Positions 31,440-42,197 of a stretch of DNA of 64,000 nucleotides are shown here, in pieces. Position numbers and translations under genes: made by a program. How positions within the stretch are numbered: the stretch's first letter is position 1; every line of letters begins with the position of its first letter. This DNA is from Clusia tigrina (lineage: Eukaryota > Arthropoda > Insecta > Diptera > Clusiidae): assembly GCA_920105625.2 (NCBI GenBank), contig OV050030.1:101649698-101713697 (forward strand). Reading direction: 5' to 3'. The notes beneath the pieces were generated by a model, which was not told where the DNA came from, made no database searches, and saw only the letters and a list, made by a program, of their open reading frames with translations.

Positions 31440-32330
31440 ACGGGTAATTTCGACATGAACGTGCTCATCGGGGAAATACAGCTGCAGATACAAAAGAAAA
31501 TGAGATGCAACAGCTGCTTCAGCAAAGCGGTGACAATATGCAGCAGTGCTTACAGCAGAGAAACACGACTTACTCAAATAGCGGAACAGAACTCACAGCA
31601 GATGAAAAAAAATAGTCGTGATGGTAGATAGGAAGGTTGGGAAATTGAGAAACGCAGGAATCATTCGAAAAATCTGCAGAACAAGAACTCATTGCGAACG
31701 AGCAAAAGCCCAGAATGAAGCAGAACAACAAATTGAACTAAGGATGGACGGTTAATTGCCTATGGAAACTTTATACTCGATGAAACTGAAGCCTCCGACC
31801 TATGATGGAACCACGACATTTGACGTCTTCATAATGCAGTTTGAGACTGCAGCTAGCACAAATGGTTGGAGTACTCGTGAAAAAGTTGCAGCATTAACCG
31901 TGACATTGAAAGGTACTGCTGCAGAAGCACTTCTAACTATTTCAGAAAGTATGTGAGACTGTTACGAGAGCTTGATGAAACCTGTTCAGCGGAAGTATGG
32001 TAGAAACATCGTAAGCAGATGTGCCAAGTAGAGGTACGAATATGTGTAGTGAAGAGTGGTGAGTTTCTATAACAGTTTGCGGCGGAGAGTTTGCCTACCC
32101 AGAAGAGCTTACAGAGAGCTGTATGATAGACACATTCGTATATGGATAAAGAGTACAGCGATAACAAATCCAAAAGCTACCTAAATGGAGTCAGTAGCTT
32201 TGACATCAGACAACAGCATATGCAGAGCCCGTCAGATACAAGTCGAAAGCGGAGAAAGTTTCGGGGGCAAATGCTTCACCTGCGATAAGGTTGGACACAT
32301 GGTTTGAGATTGTCAGTCGAGACGCAAACG
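31440..32330 (+). pseudogene. Gypsy-type gag remnant with CCHC knuckle
   Basis: Downstream of the LTR at 30775. The readable capsid piece (31756-31956) has MKLKPPTYDGTTTFDVFIMQ and NGWSTREKVAALTVTLKG, the capsid N-terminal pattern P.YDG...F...FE of Ty3/gypsy-type gags. After frame breaks a zinc knuckle appears at 32272-32313 (C-x2-C-x4-H-x4-C with a TGA just before the final Asp-Cys). The rest of the element is missing; the Jockey-type LINE tail begins about 350 bases further on. Non-functional. Confidence 0.65.
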
Positions 32331-32684
32331 TTATACATCACGCTCCCTTGTAAGATTGCCAAAGCAAGCCAGATTCCGTAATAAGGATTCGGAAAATGTT
32401 GTCCAGCCGTCGACAAACTAAAAGGGTCAGTGTCGAGGGACATGATCTGGCTCCTACAACAAGTAGTCCTAGAGCCTTCATTTATCAGATGGCTCGGAAA
32501 ATTATCAGCTTAACTGTTGATATTGTAATAACTGGGAGAAACACCTTATACAGGCGGATCACATTCAATAATCAGAAGGGATATCTTTCGGGAAATCAAA
32601 CCGCTTCGGGGAATAAGATTGCTTACGGCAACGATGCACCGGTACTTAGAAACGTTATACGAAAAATCACTATCTGCACCACAA
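32331..32684. other. Unassigned sequence after the gag remnant
   Basis: An open frame at 32396-32740 has no recognised domain. Probably degraded gag-pol spacer. Confidence 0.35.
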
Positions 32685-33159
32685 CGGTTTTTTGTTTGTT
32701 TTTTTATTTAAGTATTCTATTCATAAGGTTATATAATTAATTCTTATATTATAAAATGCGTATATTACTGAAACTAGTTACCTTAAAAATAGCAAGGAAT
32801 TCATTTAGAAATTTATTTATAGATCACTCCCGAATATATTAGGTTTAGTTGAGCAGGTCACTAGGTTTAGTGCCTTTTATTCTGCATTCTATACTATTCG
32901 TACTTAACATGTTAGATGCTTCTTCGTTTCCATGACAGTCTGACTCCATGAGCTTCAGCACACCGTTTTACTTTGTTTTGCACTGTTTCACCTTCAAGGG
33001 CACAGTGGAGGCCACAATTTCTGATGTACCTGGGAGCATTGGTAATTGATCTCAAGACTTTGTTTTGTAATCGCTGAAAAGTAGTTATGTTGTTCCGACT
33101 AGCGCAGCCCCATAGTTGGACACCATATGTCTACACTGGTTTCAACAATTGCTTGTATA
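32685..33159 (-). pseudogene. Jockey-type RT C-terminus, block 1
   Basis: The minus strand reads TYGVQLWGCA, FQRLQNKVLRSITNAPRYIR and GLHCALEGETV, the standard end of Jockey-clade ORF2. It then becomes non-coding 3' UTR, with a T-rich stretch at 32686-32706 corresponding to the poly-A tail. The frame is interrupted by stops. Confidence 0.78.
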
Positions 33160-34106
33160 CGAGGTGTGATCACAAAATAACCGTTATTTTCATCTTTTCG
33201 TGAGTTACGTATGTTCGATGTTCGCATTTTTTTTTTTTTGTTGGTACACATGTCTGTTATATATGTTGGCAATACCAACCATTTTGGATTGTCAGTTTAT
33301 TTTTGACAGATAAAAAGGTTAGTCGTGTTTTGGTGTGCTCTTCGATTTTGTACTATTCGAAAAAATGGATCAAAGAAACTGTATTCAGTTTTGTGTAAAA
33401 AATGAAATTAAATGCGCAAGGACATTTGAAATGTTGACTGTGGCCTTTGGCGAGTCTACTATGAGCAGAACACAAGTTCAATTGTGGTATAACCGGTTTA
33501 AGGAAGGCCGAGAAGATGTCAATGACGATGCTCGTCCTGGTAGCCAGAGCACGTCAACAACCGATGAAAACATTGACGCAGTGAAGAAAATGATTTTAGA
33601 TAATCGTCGAATCAGTATCAGAGAGGTTGCTGATGATGTTGGCATATCGTTCGGCTCATGCCAAGCAACTTTTACGGATGTTTTAGGCATGAAACGTGCG
33701 GCAGCGAAGATTGTTCCAAAATTGCTAAATTTTGAGCAAAAACAACGTCGCATGGACATCGCTCAGGAGCTGTTTTTGGCCAAAAACAAAACCTTTATCA
33801 TGCCTCAACCACCGTATTCACCGGACTTGGCCCCCGCTGACTTTTTCCTCTTTCCAAAACTGAAGACACCGATGAAAAGAAAGCGTTTTGCTACGATTGA
33901 GGAGATAAAAGAAAAATCGAAGCAGGAGCTGTTGGCGATACCAAAAAAAGCGTTTCAGAAGTGTTTCGAGGATTGGAAAAAACGCTGGCATAAGTGTATT
34001 ATATCTGAGGGGAATTACTTTGAAGGGGACAAGATAGTTGTTGATGAATAAATAAATACTTTATTTTTTGATCACACAATAACGGTTATTTTTTGATCAC
34101 ACCTCG
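33160..34106 (+). mobile_element. Mariner element with internal in-frame deletion
   Basis: Inverted ends CGAGGTGTGATCA...TGATCACACCTCG with a TA on each side (33158-33159 and 34107-34108). Length is 947 bp, against about 1.3 kb for a complete mariner. It holds one frame, 33335-34051. It interrupts the Jockey-type RT between blocks 1 and 2. Confidence 0.93.
33335..34051 (+). CDS. Internally deleted mariner transposase
   Basis: An intact 238-residue frame; the likely real start is the internal MDQRNCIQFC (33365). The N-terminal half is complete: two helix-turn-helix regions for binding the inverted repeats (FGESTMSRTQVQLWYNRFKE, then NRRISIREVADDVGIS). At IAQELFLAKNKTF the sequence jumps across roughly 120 residues that carry the first two catalytic Asp residues. 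It resumes at MPQPPYSPDLAPADFFLF with the third Asp, and the C-terminus is complete. It could still bind mariner ends but cannot cut. The deletion keeps the frame open. Confidence 0.88.
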   Translation: MLFDFVLFEKMDQRNCIQFCVKNEIKCARTFEMLTVAFGESTMSRTQVQLWYNRFKEGREDVNDDARPGSQSTSTTDENIDAVKKMILDNRRISIREVADDVGISFGSCQATFTDVLGMKRAAAKIVPKLLNFEQKQRRMDIAQELFLAKNKTFIMPQPPYSPDLAPADFFLFPKLKTPMKRKRFATIEEIKEKSKQELLAIPKKAFQKCFEDWKKRWHKCIISEGNYFEGDKIVVDE

Positions 34107-34108
34107 TA

Positions 34109-35032
34109 TGCACATATTATCTTTAAGTGATAGAACGGATTTACGTTCTATCAGCATTTTATCGAGTTAAATTTCAGGTCCAACTCTTCCCTCAGCGTCG
34201 AGTGTCATACCCAAGTACTTGGTAGTATTTGTATATGGGATCTATATGTCATCTATGTAGAAAGGAATATATTGAATTTTCTTGTTTGTAAAGTTTATGT
34301 GGACCGAGTTAGTGCTGTTTAGTTTAATTTTGTATTTTGTAGCCTTACGTCTTACGACATTATTTATTTTTGCTTGCAATATCCCAACGGACTCATCCTC
34401 TGTTTTAGCTTTTACAAGTATGGTAGTATTACCTACACACTTTGCAGTGACTGGATTATTTGTAGTTGGTAGGTCAGTAGTGAAAATTAGATATAACAAG
34501 GGACCAGGATAATTCCTTGAGGGACTCGTTCCATTGATTTTATGTAGTTTCGAAAAAGTTATGTTAACTTTTATTCTGAATTATCTATGACTCAAGTACG
34601 ATCCAAGTATTTCAAATAATCGTTTGGTAGGAATATTTTGATTTTCTATAGAATATCAGGGTGCCATACTTTATCAAATGCTTGCGATACATCTAAAAAA
34701 ATCGCAGGGCATACTTTCTTTTCTTTCAACGCTTTTTCAATTTCCTTTGTAATCCGACGGAATTGGTGAATGGTTGAGTGGTTTGTCCTGAACCCGAACT
34801 GGTGTTTAGGATGAATACAATTATGGGCAGTAAAGGTTTAATTAGCAGTTTTTCAAACATTTTTGGGATCAACGGCAGCAGAGATATTGGTCGGTATGAG
34901 GCTACATTACATATCAGATTGCCCGGTTTAAGGATCATTATAATTTCTGACACTTTCCATATATAATGTATGTATGTATGAGATATATTTAAATCTAAAT
35001 ACATCGTTTATTATTTGCGTAATCTTCAGAGT
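34109..35032 (-). pseudogene. Jockey-type RT palm, block 2
   Basis: The minus strand gives SYRPISLLPLIPKMFEKLL (about 34890), then AIFLDVSQAFDKVWH (about 34670), then YLIFTTDLPTTNNPV and a box that should be FADD but reads VGNTT, so the catalytic aspartates are lost. Several frames are used. It continues from block 1 across the mariner. Confidence 0.78.
35029..35032. repeat. 4-bp target duplication GAGT, left of the gypsy element
   Basis: GAGT here and at 41269-41272, directly outside the two LTRs. Confidence 0.85.
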
Positions 35033-35684
35033 TGTTATGTGTGATTTATATATCTAACAGTGAAAATCAATAGAATGATTTTGGGGTCGCCCTGATGTTG
35101 CAGGTATCCATGTAAAGGCGTGGATAAAACGCGTAGAAATGAGCCCAAAGGCCGCTCTTGCAAATTGAGCCTCAAGGCTCAGATATTCCTTTTCTTTACT
35201 TCGCCACAAGGCAAATACAAAAATGAGAAGCTTGTGTTGGGTTTGGTGATCAGCACAAGTCTGATTTTTAATTTCATTTTTAGTTAACATGAAACCTCTT
35301 ATGGTCTAATTTTTATTCACCAATCAATATCACTTCATTCACTCACTCTTGCATAACTTATTAAAATACATAATATGCAAGTAAATGAAATGTATTGATT
35401 GGTTCTTACAAATTCTTAATTATTTACTAGAGGGGAAATCTTATATCTCTAACATGCTTACTCATCATATGCTCGCAGCGGCAGCAACTGTCGATTCTGT
35501 ATCGACAGTTATTTCGAGTGCATTACCCGTGTGCAATTTGACGCCCTTGCACTTGAAAGAGTACAAGCGCGCCGCACCAGGCAATGAACTGCTCTGGTGG
35601 TCGCTCAAGGGCAACACACTACGGCTTGCATACTCGCGTTCAAGTTACGCGCTATGATGAGCATGCATGCATAGATACACTACA
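35033..35684 (-). repeat. 3' LTR of the 35-41 kb gypsy element
   Basis: It lies 3' on the minus strand, next to the polypurine tract. It matches 40621-41268 throughout, with small indels near both ends. Confidence 0.92.
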
Positions 35685-35700
35685 TCCCTCCCCTTACCGA
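35685..35700 (-). other. Polypurine tract
   Basis: Minus strand TCGGTAAGGGGAGGGA immediately before the 3' LTR. Confidence 0.85.
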
Positions 35701-35759
35701 TTAATTTATATTAGTTGACCATAAGGCAATCTATATACATTTTTTAACTTTTTACTTAT

Positions 35760-36657
35760 TTAAATCTTATGTTTACATTTAATTAGATTATTGTTATGAA
35801 TTTTAGCAATATTATTATTTATTTGTATATAACTATTGGGACCAGTTTGTTTCATTATTTTGTATGGTCTCTTGTATGGTAAGTATAGTTTCTTTCTATT
35901 ATTATTTTTTAAATTTACATAATCATTTTCTTCAAAACTAGCTTTTCTTACATTTTGTTGTTGACTACTTTGTACAATTTTGTGTTGTGCTAAAAGGGTG
36001 CTAGCTTGATTCTGAGCAAATTTTAATTTCAATTTTAACTCATTACAATAGTTATCGGTATCATATATTTTCGATTTGTCTCTAAGTATTTCACAAGGTA
36101 ACTTTCCATAAACTAATTCAAAAGGAGTATATCCAGTTGTTACATGCGGAGTCGTGTTATAAAAGAAAGTGTAGAATGGCAAAATTTCATCCCATGTATC
36201 TTGCTGTTGTAGGCGGCACATGAGGTATTCATTAAGCACTCTGTAATTTCTTTCAATTGACCCTAAAGACTTATGGTGAGACGGTATTCTCTATATTCAA
36301 TTGCTTACATAGGTTATTCAATAACTCATTTGTGAATTCGGTTGCTTTGTCTGTCCGCAGTTTTTTGAAGCATCCATATTTAAGTATGATGTGCTCAACT
36401 ATAGGTTTTACTACAGTGACTGCATCTTTGGACTTTAAAGGAGCCGCAATCACGAATTTTGTGAGGTCGCATTGTGCTGTAAGAATGTATCTAAAGTCAT
36501 TTGACGGTCGCAGGGCTCCTACAGTGTCAATTGTCATTATTTCAAAAGAACCACTTGGTGATTCTATGACGGTAAACCATTCTTTTGTGTGTCTTAGAAT
36601 TTTAGCTCCTGCGCATATGTCACAATTGTTTATGAAATACTTTACCATTTGTGTCAT
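35760..36657 (-). pseudogene. Gypsy integrase (35-41 kb element)
   Basis: Two frames, 36271-36657 and 35760-36239, split by a shift near 36260. The first holds the last Cys pair of the zinc region (CDICAGAK), the first catalytic Asp in MTIDTVGAL and the second in LRTDKATEF. The second begins just after the catalytic Glu region (about 36250, SIERNYR-like), reading TWDEILPFYTFFYNTTPHVT and the C-terminal domain with YLPYKRPYKIMKQTGPN. It would insert the cDNA with a 4-bp stagger, matching the GAGT duplication. Confidence 0.88.
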
Positions 36658-37022
36658 ACCCTTCCATATGTACTTTTGTTTTAACCTATCTATTGTTTTT
36701 TGTATGCCGCAGTGCCCGCCATAGTTTGTGTTGTGCTAATTTTCTATCAATCTATTTTTTTCTACTTCGTCTGATATCTCAAGTGGAGGTTCATATACGA
36801 GCAACTTTAAACCGCTTGTTTTACTGTTCTTCAGATCATTAAAATTTCTCTTAAATTCGGTGACTCCTATTTTCTTTCATAGCTCGTCATCAGATGCTAT
36901 GCATAGACTTTGTATCTGTGTATTGCTCATTTTGGACATGAGGTTCTTCAAAACCAATTTTATCTCTAGTAGAGTGTCATTCTCATACCCGGAAATCACT
37001 ATTTTTTTATCTGCTTCTAGCT

Positions 37023-38744
37023 TTAAGTTGGGCATCTTTTATTTCTTTTTGTTGCTCCATTGTTCATTTGCGCAAACTTTAATTTATATAGATTCTTAGT
37101 ATCAGATATTGAGGTTGCATCCCATATGTGTAGTTGATCAGACTGCACTGGTGCATGCATCTCATTCTCTGCTGTTAATATAGAATCATTGTTTTGTATA
37201 TTTCTTACTATGGCTCTAGTTATAACATTTATGCTCTTTGGTATCATACTTTTTAGATCATCAGACTGAAGTGTAATTCTTGAAAGGGCATCTGCGTTTG
37301 TATTTATTCTGCCTTGTTTAAATAAAATCGTAAAATCATAATCCATCAGATCCACTCTAATCCTAGTCAATTTGGATGAAGGATTTTTATGAATAAATAG
37401 ACTCACAAGTGGTCTGTGGTCTGTGTACCATATGAATTTCTTGCCAAACAGGTATGGCCTGAAATAATTTATACCCCAGTGTATCGCTAAGAGTTCCTTC
37501 TCAATCACTGGTTTATTCAACTCGTGCTTGTTGAGTGCTCTACTTGCGTAGGCGATTGGTTTGGCTTTACCAACTTCTCCTTGCATCAAGATTGCACCTA
37601 AAGCATAATTAGATGCAGCAGTGGTTAATATAAGGTTTTAGAGAAATCTGGGTTGCTCTGTAAAGGAGGGGACATTAGTTTTTTCTTTAATTTTTGGAAT
37701 GCAACTTCACATTTGTCATCCCAATGGAATATTGATTTTTCTTTAAAAGAGCATTTAATGGGTTCGCAATGTCTGCGAAGTTATTTACAAATCTTCGATA
37801 ATAGTTACAAAATGCAACAAATCTCCTAGTTTCATCGGCATTCATAGGCTTTGGGTAGTTTTTAATAACATCATATTTGCTGGGATCAGTCGTGATACCA
37901 TCAGCAGTTATTAAATGTCCCAAGTAGAGTACTTCAGACTGCAGGAAGTTACATTTTGCCGGATTTAATTTTAAGTTGTACTGTTGTAGTTTTGTAAATA
38001 CTCTCATTAAATTCATATTGTGTTCTCTAAGATTAGACCCGAACACAATGATGTCATCAACGTAGAGAAATGCTGACTTCTGGAGTCCACTGAGCGCTAG
38101 TAATAACATACGTTGGAAGCTGTTTGTAGATACTTTCAATCCAAACGGTAGACGTTTGAAGTGAAAGCGGCCTGAACTAGTTGAAAATGCTGTTAACTGC
38201 CTGTATTCTGGTTCAAGAGGAATCTGATGAAAAGAGCTGGTCATGTCTGTTGTTGAGAAATATTTTGCTTTATTTAATTTATCAAACACATCATCTAAAC
38301 GAGTCAGAGGAAATTTGTCATCCACTATATTTTTGTTTAGTGCTCGGAAATCAACGACCAATCTCCATTTCTTTTCATCATCTTTGCTCTTTTGGGTACC
38401 ACCAGCAGGGGTGAATTGTAAGGGCTAACCGATGGTTCAACAATGTCATTTTGTATTAGTTCATGTACTTGCCTGTCTACCTCATCTTTTTGCATATGTG
38501 GTAATTTGTAGTTTTTTATATATACAGGAGTATTATTTATAGTAGATACACTTTGTTCGTAAAAATTGTTTACCGAGAGTGTTTCTCCTTCTAGGTGAAA
38601 AATATCCTGATATTTACGACATATGTCAATAACTGCAGTTTGTTCTTTACCGCCCAGTTTGTCTAGTTTCAAAAGGTCTTTAATTTCTGCCAATCTAGCT
38701 TCAGCATTATTTACTTTAGAATTTTTTCTTCCTACAACATACAA
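37023..38744 (-). pseudogene. Gypsy reverse transcriptase and RNase H (35-41 kb element)
   Basis: Three frames: 38337-38744 (linker and RT fingers; NDIVEPSVSPYNSPLLVVPK), 37687-38361 (RT palm with VVDFRALNKN, the YVDDIIVFGS catalytic box near 38050, and the LGHLITADGI thumb) and 37023-37589 (RNase H with AIHWGINYFRPYLFGKKF, WYTDHRPLVSLF and INTNADALSR). Catalytic residues of RT are present. Frame changes near 38350 and 37650 break the polyprotein. No D-S/T-G protease motif is found before the linker. Confidence 0.9.
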
Positions 38745-38779
38745 ATTTGCTATTGGTTCTACTTTGAGTGAAATACTTT

Positions 38780-39838
38780 TTAAAATGTCTTCAGAATTTG
38801 TAGTATTAATAATTTGTATGTGTTTAATTTGTATCTGTTTTGTCTGTTTCGTCGCCTACCATCGCTGTTGTAGTTTCTTTGCGACTGAGTGTTATGTTCG
38901 TTCTGTCGTCTGCCTGTGTTTTCATAATGTCGTGCAGTATTGTTATTGTTGGCATAATTACTTTGCCGTCTGTCCGTCCAGATCCGTTGACTGTGTGCAT
39001 AGTTTTGCCTGGTCGCATTGAAGTTCTTATGTGTGTTATTTTTTACATTTGGCACACTTTCTGTTTCCAGTTCTGCTGCTATCTGTATTGTTTCTGCTAA
39101 CGTATATGGCTTTGCTGCTATAATGATTGGTTTTAGATTACTGTTTAACCCTTTTTTAAATGCTGAAAGGCCTAGTTGGTCATTCAACTTTATGCTCAGT
39201 TCTCTGTTGTGAGAACCTTGCTCACTAATTTGTATGCTACTGAGAGCCGCAATTAGGGTTTCTACCTTTGCTGAATATTGGTAAATTTTTCGGTTTCCTT
39301 GATACACAGAAGTGAGATCAGCTAGTATCTTATTTACGTTCTAGTACAATTTGAAACTTTTATTTAACATGCTTATTAGCTGATCAATATTTTGTGCTTT
39401 GGGTGCAACTAGTAGCTTGTTTTGCACAGAATCAGAAAACTTTGTGGCATATATAAAATCTACTAGCATGGGTATATGAGTAGTTGGCAGTGTATTCGCA
39501 TACAATTCTACCAGTCCAATGAATTTTGATAATTTTGATGGTTTGCCATCAAAATCTGGCACAATTTTTGCTGCTGTGCAAATATCAAATGCAGCAGACG
39601 TAGATGGTAGAGGGGATGGTATAGGAGTAGTCATTTTGTTTTCAGTTTTGTTTAGTAACAAGTCATTAATTTGATTGAATAGCAAGTTGAATTCGTGCAC
39701 TTGAATGGCACTTTCTATGTTCAACCGTATTAGCTCTAATTGCTGTAGAGTATCAGCAATAAATTTAGAAGTGTAAGTGCGAGTAGGATTCTTTTTAAAA
39801 TTCCTAAGAATCGCTATCATCACTTGTTGTAAATACAT
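38780..39838 (-). pseudogene. Gypsy gag (35-41 kb element)
   Basis: Frames 39341-39838 and 38780-39307, separated by a stop or shift near 39340. The first has IVPDFDGKPSKLSKFIGLVE, the capsid N-terminal pattern. The second has LGLSAFKKGLNSNLKPIIIA and then a long Asn/Arg/Gln-rich tail instead of zinc knuckles. The start Met at 39838 is preceded by a non-coding gap to the upstream frame. It would form the particle around element RNA. Confidence 0.85.
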
Positions 39839-39975
39839 TTAAAGCAAATGTAGAAAATGTTTGAACAATTTTGCAATTATCTTGTGATATATTTGTAGAG
39901 TTAGTGTATTGTGGCAGAGACATATGTATATGGAATTTTTTTATATAGATAATTTGATTTTATTTAGAATTTATC

Positions 39976-40203
39976 TTAAAGTTTTGCTACCATATCAGTA
40001 CTTTTGCGCACTTGTCGCTTTACATAGTGTTTGTAATAACTATTTATTTTTAAAATTATGAGTATAATTACTGCTAAAGCTATTATTAATAGTATTATAT
40101 ATGCTGTGGTGTCATCATTTCTAATCGTTGTTTGGCCGCCAGCATTGTTGTTATTATTTGGGGCTATTATGATTTCCTCCAGTTTTGTTTGCTTCTGTCC
40201 CAT
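39976..40203 (-). CDS. Small membrane protein frame upstream of gag
   Basis: A 75-residue intact frame. It starts MGQKQTKLEE, a Met-Gly start compatible with N-myristoylation. An Asn-rich segment is followed by one strongly hydrophobic stretch, AYIILLIIALAVIILIILKI (about residues 34-53), then a basic tail (YYKHYVKRQVRK). This predicts a single-pass or lipid-anchored membrane protein with a cytosolic basic tail. Its start overlaps the end of the preceding frame. A small extra frame of this sort between LTR and gag occurs in some insect gypsy elements as I remember them, but I cannot name its function. Confidence 0.65.
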   Translation of the reverse strand: MGQKQTKLEEIIIAPNNNNNAGGQTTIRNDDTTAYIILLIIALAVIILIILKINSYYKHYVKRQVRKSTDMVAKL

Positions 40204-40525
40204 CTCTCAGCTTTTTGAGTTTTTGTATCAGTTCCTTTTTCAGTATTCGGTCTCTTGTAATTGGGATGATGCGGTGCAACTCAGCTCTTTCTCTTCGTAG
40301 ACGTACGGCTCTACCTCCTCTAGACTTCGTCTTTCATTGAGTTTTAGGTTGTTGTGCTGATTGTTGTGTACTCTGCCGTGCCAAATATCGTTCTATTGAT
40401 AATGGTTGTGGCTCAAGTTTCAATGACGTAGGTATATAGATTTCGCTGCTCTGGGATGATTGGCTACGGTATATATTCCTCTTCTTTAGGAGTTGTTGTC
40501 CTGGAATATGCCTCCCACTTTTCAA
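40177..40525 (-). pseudogene. Upstream accessory frame of the gypsy element
   Basis: From 40525 the minus strand reads a basic, Gln/Ser-rich protein (SLKLEPQPLSIERYLARQST), broken by a TGA at 40334-40336. It continues in the same frame through an arginine-rich helix (GRAVRLRRERAELHRIIP) and a Lys/Leu heptad-like segment to a TAA at about 40179, overlapping the start of the membrane-protein frame. The charge and helical pattern suggest nucleic-acid binding or coiled-coil self-association; no family is recognised. An upstream extension toward the LTR is open in another frame. Confidence 0.5.
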
Positions 40526-40599
40526 AAATAGCGTCGATTTCTGCTTGCGTCATTGATGTAAAATAATTCGGCTGCTTTAATAGAAGAAGTTCCAACAGG

Positions 40600-40620
40600 T
40601 TCGATGGTGCAGGATCGCCA
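40600..40620 (-). other. Primer-binding site of the 35-41 kb gypsy element
   Basis: Minus strand TGGCGATCCTGCACC directly follows the 5' LTR end ACATAACA. The TGG start fits a tRNA CCA end. Confidence 0.65.
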
Positions 40621-41268
40621 TGTTATGTGTTTTATATTATAATAGTTGAAATCAATAGAATTTTGGGGTCGCCCTGATGTTGCAGGTATCCATGTAATGG
40701 CGGGAATAAATCGCCTATAAATGAGGCCAAAGGCCGCTCTTGCAAATTGAGCCTCAAGGCTCAGATATTCCTTTTCTTTACTTCGCCACAAGGCAAATAC
40801 AAAAATGAGAAGCTTGTGTTGGGTTTGGTGATCAGCACAAGTCTGATTTTTAATTTCATTTTTAGTTAACATGAAACCTCTTATGGTCTAATTTTTATTC
40901 ACCAATCAATATCACTTCATTCACTCACTCTTGCATAACTTATTAAAATACATAATATGCAAGTAAATGAAATGTATTGATTGGTTCTTACAAATTCTTA
41001 ATTATTTACTAGAGGGGAAATCTTATATACTTCTAACATGCTTACTCATCATATGCTCGCAGCGGCAGCAACTGTCGATTCTGTATCGACAGTTATTTCG
41101 TGTGCATTACCCGTGTGCAATTTGACGCCCTTGCACTTGAAAGAGTACAAGCGCGCCGCACCAGGCAATGAACTGCTTTGGAGGTCGCTCAAAGGCAACA
41201 CGCTACGGCTTGGATACTCGCGTTCAAGTTACGCGCTATGATGATCATGCATGCATACATACACTACA
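40621..41268 (-). repeat. 5' LTR of the 35-41 kb gypsy element
   Basis: 648 bp, TG...CA on the minus strand, followed by the primer site. It differs from the 3' LTR by scattered substitutions. Confidence 0.92.
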
Positions 41269-41272
41269 GAGT
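41269..41272. repeat. 4-bp target duplication GAGT, right of the gypsy element
   Basis: Pairs with 35029-35032. Confidence 0.85.
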
Positions 41273-42190
41273 ATTCTCGCTTCAGGTATGGCATACGGGT
41301 GAATGATCAGAATTAAGTTCTAACAAATCTTCAATTAATAAGTTGTATAGAGAAATTAGCTTTACTATGAAAAAATCGAGTAAATCAGGAATTTTTTCGG
41401 TATATGTCGGCTAATATGTAGAGATAAAATATTACGAGTAGAGATAAAGCCAAAGCCTCTATTTTGAATAGCTTTTAAAAGTTACCATTGAAGTCTGCCC
41501 CTATAATAATACGGTTTTTGCATTTGGTCATAAGATATATACTGGTTACATTCGATATTGTCCTTGCAGGACTATATACACCCGTCAGTGAACGTTTTTT
41601 TCGGTATCAACTGTAATAGTAGTTGCTTGGAATTCGTCTCTGCAAGTTGTTTTCTTTTTCAAAATGTTTGTGAGTTGATTTTATTAGAATAAGTAAATTT
41701 TAAATATGAATGATTTGTGTAGTGAGTTTTGGAGGACAGACAAACATCAATATTTCTGCGATTCAATAGCCCTTTTGCGTTCCAAACCATAGTCCTTAAA
41801 TGTTTAGGCATGTCTTGCTGAATCTATTGATTGATCTAATTTGGTAACTCGCTTATCTAGCTAAGCATAAAAGTTTTCCTGGTAATTAAATTTATTCAGT
41901 ATTTGAGAAAGGATTTCACTTTCGCTTTCACGTCTTTTTATTATTTTTTAAAATTTAAGCACAGATTAATCTACTATTTGAATCTCCTTTGGAATTTTTT
42001 ATTTTGATTGTTTAACAATTTTATATCACTAGACTTATTTCTAATTGTTTCAATGTGGAGATGTCGACAGGTTTTTGCTTTCTTATCTTTTCGAGGTCTT
42101 TCGCAACGACGCAATCTCGATAGTTGGCTGTGTGAGCTTCGCCACAATTACAAATGTTGAAGAATATTTGTTTTGTTAATTTTCCTCAAC
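41269..42190 (-). pseudogene. Jockey-type endonuclease and ORF1 end, block 3
   Basis: The minus strand reads, 5' to 3', an ORF1 zinc segment (CNCGEAHTANYRDC at about 42125-42165), the linker, then endonuclease pieces: FQATTITVDT (about 41630), an NAKTVLL segment, KIPDLLDFFIVK (about 41375) and LELNSDHSPVCHT (about 41310), the catalytic SDH motif. Stops are numerous. The SDH motif abuts the gypsy insertion; RT continues in block 2. Confidence 0.78.
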
Positions 42191-42197
42191 ATATTTT

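Larger units (their letters stand above)
35033..41268 (-). mobile_element. Ty3/gypsy LTR retrotransposon, both ends intact
   Basis: A 6.24-kb element on the minus strand with near-identical LTRs (TGTAGTGTAT...ACATAACA; 652 and 648 bp), primer site, two small upstream frames, gag, RT, RNase H, integrase and polypurine tract, flanked by GAGT duplications. LTRs differ at only a few percent of sites by eye, so it is younger than the gypsy element at 6-25 kb. No protease is readable between gag and RT, and coding frames have breaks. The element is short for the family, so this copy is defective. It interrupts the Jockey-type LINE. Confidence 0.92.
32685..42190 (-). mobile_element. Jockey-type LINE, split by a mariner and by a gypsy element
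   Basis: Minus-strand coding text in correct LINE order lies in three blocks: C-terminal RT plus a T-rich (poly-A) end at 32685-33159, RT palm at 34109-35032, endonuclease and the ORF1 zinc region at 41269-42190. Blocks 1 and 2 are separated by the TA-flanked mariner 33160-34106. Blocks 2 and 3 are separated by the gypsy element 35033-41268 with a 4-bp duplication. Subtracting these leaves about 2.3 kb of a decayed, internally shortened LINE. It lies in the large host intron in the same orientation as the host gene. Confidence 0.8.
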
